A stretch of 64,000 nucleotides of DNA, taken from the NCBI GenBank assembly GCA_036426205.1, contig CM071568.1, forward strand, positions 47,446,483-47,510,482, given 5' to 3'. The notes beneath the pieces were generated by a model. It was given only the letters and a program-made list of their open reading frames with translations. It did no database searches and was not told the DNA's origin. The translations under genes were made by a program, and so were the position numbers. Origin of the DNA: Ascaphus truei (taxonomy: Eukaryota; Chordata; Amphibia; Anura; Ascaphidae). The first letter of the stretch is position 1. The number at the start of each line of letters is the position of its first letter. Positions 59,575-64,000 of the stretch are shown here, piece after piece.

Positions 59575-60305
59575 CTGTTAACAAAAGTAAGATATGCAAA
59601 AATTAGAATATTTTTCAGTACAGATAGGAAATATGAATGTACATGGTTGCAGTGATAGAATAGTCATGGATCTACAGAAAGAACCTGGAGTAAATACATA
59701 TCAATGGGTTTTGGATGTCCCTGTTGGTCCTCATGCCTCAGACCACTGCCGCACTGTTCTCAAGTATACTTTAACTGAAACTTTATCTTATGCCCTTTGT
59801 TCCATTTCTGGTACTAATATACTGTATGAAACCTATCCTCAAATCTCTATTTTCACTTCCCTATTGATACAATCCCACTGTTTGCTATTGACAATCAAAT
59901 ATTGCTTTCCTAACCTAATTTTAATTGAACTAAAGTGAAGGTGCTTTAACACCCAGCGTTCTACTACCACTGACGCCAGGAATCAGTATGTCTACCTGCT
60001 CAGCTGTTCCCAGCATCTGGCATCTTGGTCATAAAGATTCCTACTACCAGCCCTCTTTGAGAGCACGGACGGACAGCGAATATTAGTGAGGAGCAAGACA
60101 GATGAACAACAGTATCTGGGAGCACAGATCACCTTGCAGGTTCTTTTATGTATGACTGTTTCTGGAAATCTCATTAATCATCAGATTCATTGCAACAAAG
60201 TGGGTGTTTGTCTAGTATCCACAACAGGATGTCTAGTCCTAACTCAAGTGTCAGTTAATTTTTACTGATGAAATCCTGCAGATGTGATAGATAATCTAAT
60301 ATTTA
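59575..60305. other. Intron upstream of the CPQ exon
   Basis: A 114-codon plus-strand frame at 59594-59938 has no family resemblance and is probably chance. Confidence 0.45.
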
Positions 60306-60307
60306 TA

Positions 60308-60584
60308 CAGGAGGGCCCCAGTCATGAGCCGGGTTCCGTTCTAAGGACGCGCCGCAAAGAGAAAATCGGCGGAAAGCGGAATCTGCGATTTTCGTTATGT
60401 GCGTATGTGCAGACCGGCAAAAACCACGTTCTATGCATGCGCGACCCCAGACCGGCCCGTTCTGCACATGCGCGACCCCGGACCGGCCTGTTCTGCGCAT
60501 GCGCAGACATAGCGGCCCCCTTCTCAGTTCCGCCGTATCGGCAGATCGCCAAAAAGCAGGGCGCCAAGAAGCGGGGCCTTGCTG
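60308..60584. mobile_element. TA-flanked MITE (Tc1/pogo-like)
   Basis: The ends CAGGAGGGCCCC and, in reverse, CAGCAAGGCCCC are flanked by TA on both sides. The interior has two to three copies of a roughly 33-base unit with GCATGCGCGACCCC and GACCGGCC. Confidence 0.75.
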
Positions 60585-60589
60585 TATAC

Positions 60590-62250
60590 TCATTACATTT
60601 TCAAATAAAATCTTTGCTACGACAGAACTTTTTTGTGAGGTTGTGCACTTTGTTTGTGTTTTTAACTTTAAATGATGCCTAAGTTCCTTTGTAGGTCTGT
60701 CTACAATTTGAGGCAAAATGTCCAAATAATATCTCAGCCTGTCCATAATAAAATAAGTACTGTATTCTCCACTAGGAATCATGAGAGCATTGTCCTTTCG
60801 AGCCTGTAGACTACCATAATCTGTTTAGTCACTTAGTGGCTTATTTATATGAGTCAAAACCGTTGATTTGCCGGATTTTGACCGAAATTCCCCATCAATG
60901 GGGAATTTTGGCCAAAAACCATTCAATCAGCCGTTTTGGCTTTTACAGAATAACCCCTAGATGGAAAAGCAATATAGGACAAAGCAAAAGCATTTTATGT
61001 ATGTATGTATTTATAAATGTATGTACACAATGTAAAACACAAATAAATACTGATGGTGATGTACAGGTGTAATGGCACCAAGAATAAAAGTCCAGACTGG
61101 AAAAAGGAAATCCTAAATCACTACAACCAGATTAGTAAAGTGGATGCTATACAGAGCCAGTATGTGTGCAGTATTCACATTAGTGTATAGAAGAAATACA
61201 CCCTTTCATGAATTTGTTGAAAAGCAATTGAGTCATTTATCTTGGAATGTTACAACAGATAAGGCAAGAAGAAAATGTAGGATTAGAAATGTACTAAAAC
61301 CAAATGGCAATAATAAAAAAAAGGCATTATTAAACTGCAAAAAGTACAATAACTTCAATGTGATGTGGAACGATACCATAGTATGTACTATTGTTTTCTA
61401 TTTATATTTTACCAACACGTGATTTTGATATTTTTAAAGTGTGAGCCACCCACGACTTCGCTTTTCTTCCCTCAAACATTCATGGTTTTTATACCTGTTA
61501 AATTATTAGCACATGGTATGAGAATTAAGATTCAGAATGAATAAAAATAAGGCAAAATTTTACTCTCCGTACACGGGTGAATTAGAATTACAATGCGCCA
61601 AGTCATTCTTGGCAAGTGTTTATTGAGCACAATAAAACAGCTGGAAAGGCACGTATTGATTGTATTTAGTTAGCAGATGGCCACACGCTGTGTCTAAACA
61701 GATCTTTAAAGGAATATTTCATGCACTGATTTCACTCTGCCAATTTTAGAAGGTACAAGATTTAAACATTACATTGCAAGTGGGAAAACATAAGTAAAAC
61801 CATATTCCATGTTGTTTTCACAAGGAAAGATTAAAAACATAATTGATGCTTATCAAAATAGACCAGCACAGGTTTTTTTTTGTTCTTGTAAATACTGCAA
61901 CCTAAATAAGATTGCATTATAAACCATTTTATAAATAGATTGTTGGCTCAGCTGTTTCTCATGACTTTAGTTTAATGCATCTAAAAGTTTAAGCTTCTCA
62001 ACATTAAAGCAGAAACTGACACTTGTTTTGCCAGTTTTATATATACTAGCTGGCTGAGAAAGTACTTAATTTTATCACACAATGTGTTTGCTTTTTTTCA
62101 TGGCCTCTTTAAGCAGGCCAGTAATTGCCGGTCCTTAATTAGAAATTATTGTAGACACACACAGCCCTGTAAACTTAGAACCAAAAGCCACCACATCATA
62201 GACGGTATATGTGTCAAAAGGTGTTCTAAGTGAATGTGACCTCATGTATA
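60590..62250. other. AT-rich intronic sequence
   Basis: A TATG repeat at 60995-61010 occurs. No gene recognised. Confidence 0.45.
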
Positions 62251-62253
62251 GAA

Positions 62254-62570
62254 TAAAAGACAAAAATCCCTAGTGCTACATCCAAACTGACAAATTATAT
62301 AGTTAAATACTTATATGTTTCTCTTCTTATAAGCAAGGGTCATTTAATTCAATTCTTTGGCCCAAGTATTTTAAGCCTACATCCAGGGGTTGCAGGCGCA
62401 GCAGGGTTAGGACCTACAGATGGGCCACACCGTAAAGTAGTTGTAGGCTTTAAATACTTTGGCCATAGAATTGAACTAAATGAAACTTGGTTATAAGAAG
62501 ATAAACAGATAAGTATTTAACTATAGAATTTGTCAAGTTGGATGTAGCACTGGGGCTTTTTGTCTTTTGT
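62254..62570. mobile_element. Foldback element
   Basis: Left arm words GACAAAAATCCC, AGTGCTACATCCAA, GTTAAATACTTATATGTTTC and TTATAAGCAAG recur in reverse complement on the right. Arms are about 130 bases with moderate divergence. The termini resemble those at 14540 (AATGCTGCATCCAATTGACA). Confidence 0.8.
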
Positions 62571-63010
62571 GTTTTATTTTATTTATTTATAAAATGTTTT
62601 ACCAGGAAGTAATACATTGAGAATTACCTCTCGTTTTCAAGTATGTCCTGGGCACAGAGTTATGATGACAGACAAATGGTTACAAATACATAATTACATT
62701 AAGTGAGCAAGGTTATACATTGTATACAAGACGTAGCATGCACAGTTAGAGATAATATATATTATAGACGTATATAACAGTTACAGACCAGATTGAAATG
62801 TGAGACAGCGTTAGTTTTGAAAGAACTTAGACTGGTGGTGGCTGTGAAAGTCTCCGGTAGATTGTTCCAGTTTTGGGGTGCACGGTAAGAGAAGGAGGAG
62901 CGGCTGGATACTTTGCTGAACCTTGGGACCATGAACAGTTTTTGGAGTCAGATCTCAGATACTAAGTGCTGCATGTGGGAGTGGTGAGGTAGCGGTGAGA
63001 TAGACGGGTA
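62571..63010 (-). pseudogene. L2 LINE 3' end
   Basis: It begins with TTTATTTATTTATAAAATG, the reverse of the L2 tail, then matches the 3' UTR and last coding bases of the copy at 16466-17818, including CTTGGGACCATGAACAG and GGAGTCAGATCTCAGAT. Confidence 0.85.
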
Positions 63011-63539
63011 TTAGAAATGATTGTAGCAGCAGAGAGACATCTGGTCCTCGTGGCCCAAATACTAATATAATGCCATCCTTCTCTTGGGTGCACTTTGCTG
63101 GTACATTTGCCTGCGACACATTGTAGATTTAGATTTGAAGGGCCAGACTCACTAAAGCACTGGTTCCCAACTCCAGTTCTCAACAATCCCCAACAGTATC
63201 CCTGCTTCAGTACAGGTGGATCCGTCAAAATGACAACCACTCATTGAGCTCCCTGTGCTCAATCTCACCTGTTGTGGGTTATTGAGGACCGGAGTTCGGA
63301 AACTAATGCACTAAAGGTAGATGTTGCTGCGTTAACATTTGGCATTGAGAAAATATGGGATTTTGGCAATAATTTCTAGAGTTATCACTGTATTCACTAA
63401 AAATTACTTATTGATAAGTGAGTTGTTATATTCATTCCCATATGCATACCTGAACATTAAAGTCCACTTTAAATAAACCTAGCATTACACATAAGCATCA
63501 ACGCAAACATCTTATTAATCAGTGCTAGCAATGCCATGT

Positions 63540-63553
63540 TGGGGGGGGGGGGG
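63540..63553. repeat. G homopolymer
   Basis: Fourteen consecutive G or nearly so; a potential assembly weak point. Confidence 0.9.
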
Positions 63554-63554
63554 T

Positions 63555-63770
63555 TATTTATTAAAAATATTTTACACGGAAGTAATACATTGAGAGTGTT
63601 ACCTCTCGTTTTCAAGTATTTCCTGGGCACAGAGTTATAACAATACATGGTTACATTAAATGAACAGTGTTATACAGTCAATTCATAGTCATTTCATCGA
63701 TAGATAGAGTTGGACAATTGGGTACAGGGGATAAAAGGGTTGGTGAGTCAGATTGAAATAAAGAAGCTTT
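63555..63770 (-). pseudogene. L2 LINE 3' UTR fragment
   Basis: GGAAGTAATACATTGAGAG, CCTCTCGTTTTCAAGTAT and CCTGGGCACAGAGTTATA match the 3' UTR of the L2 copies at 17700-17818 and 62571-62720. Confidence 0.8.
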
Positions 63771-64000
63771 AACATCACCAAACATCAGTGAACGGCAGCA
63801 AATGGCTTACACCCTTTAGCTGCCCTTCGCCCAAGGTGTCCATCCGCCTTTGGGGTGACGCAGATGTATCCTAAAGGGGTTCAGATTGAATGCAGCTGTA
63901 AATGCAAAGTTCTTTGTCCTCTTTGCTCATTAACATTCCATTGGTTGGGGTTGACATTCCACATTGTACAAGCAAATGTTAACCATTAGCACGCTGATCC
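63771..64000. other. Unclassified sequence to window end
   Basis: No feature recognised. Confidence 0.4.

Noticed and set aside
59594..59938. 114-codon plus-strand frame next to the CPQ exon
   Set aside because: No family resemblance, opposite strand to the gene, low-complexity tail.

Overview
This 64 kb window looks like intronic DNA of a vertebrate, most likely an amphibian. It is AT-rich and almost entirely made of nested transposable elements. I find one credible host coding exon, on the minus strand at 59373-59574. It matches carboxypeptidase Q (CPQ/PGCP, peptidase family M28) and has a proper acceptor and donor. No other CPQ exon was recognised, so most of the window is probably intron of that gene. 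The amphibian guess rests on the repeat mix: 2A-bearing L2 LINEs, Penelope-like elements with hammerhead-like motifs, and abundant Harbinger, hAT and Tigger-type MITEs. It is inference, not proof.

Layout. 1-265 is an assembly gap. 330-5706 is an LTR element with two LTRs and no recognisable pol. 6510-7700 is GA-rich minisatellite. 8350-13350 is mostly intronic sequence with small MITEs, a (CA)n tract and telomere-like degenerate repeats. 14438-15140 is a complex foldback insertion with a 14-bp target duplication. 16466-17818 is a 5'-truncated L2 (plus). 18000-22945 holds Penelope fragments and inverted arms around an L2 copy (minus) that keeps its 5' UTR, a 2A peptide, endonuclease and most of the RT but lacks its 3' end. 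23032-24725 is a Harbinger-like element. 28690-30310 is a decayed L1-type LINE. 30736-34797 is a Penelope-like element (RT, linker, GIY-YIG) between long inverted arms. 34837-35182 is a hAT MITE and 35340-36140 a CT-rich minisatellite.

The right third: a tRNA-type SINE (37612-37862); an element with broken gag-like frames (38539-41187); a Tigger-like MITE (41205-42103); a LINE fragment and a well-preserved hammerhead motif (42952-43013); a cluster of LTRs and foldbacks (44299-50331); another L2/Rex-like LINE (52497-53950); a Harbinger MITE (56187-56667); a striking run of nine consecutive perfect or near-perfect hairpins (56945-57297); a hAT-like MITE (57762-58143); the CPQ exon; a TA-flanked MITE (60308-60584); and L2 tails at the right edge.

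The genes present are mobile-element genes, nearly all broken. The most noteworthy signals are the hairpin array, the 2A peptide behind a signal-like leader in the L2 copy, and the recurrence of hammerhead-ribozyme-like cores in several Penelope-type arms.
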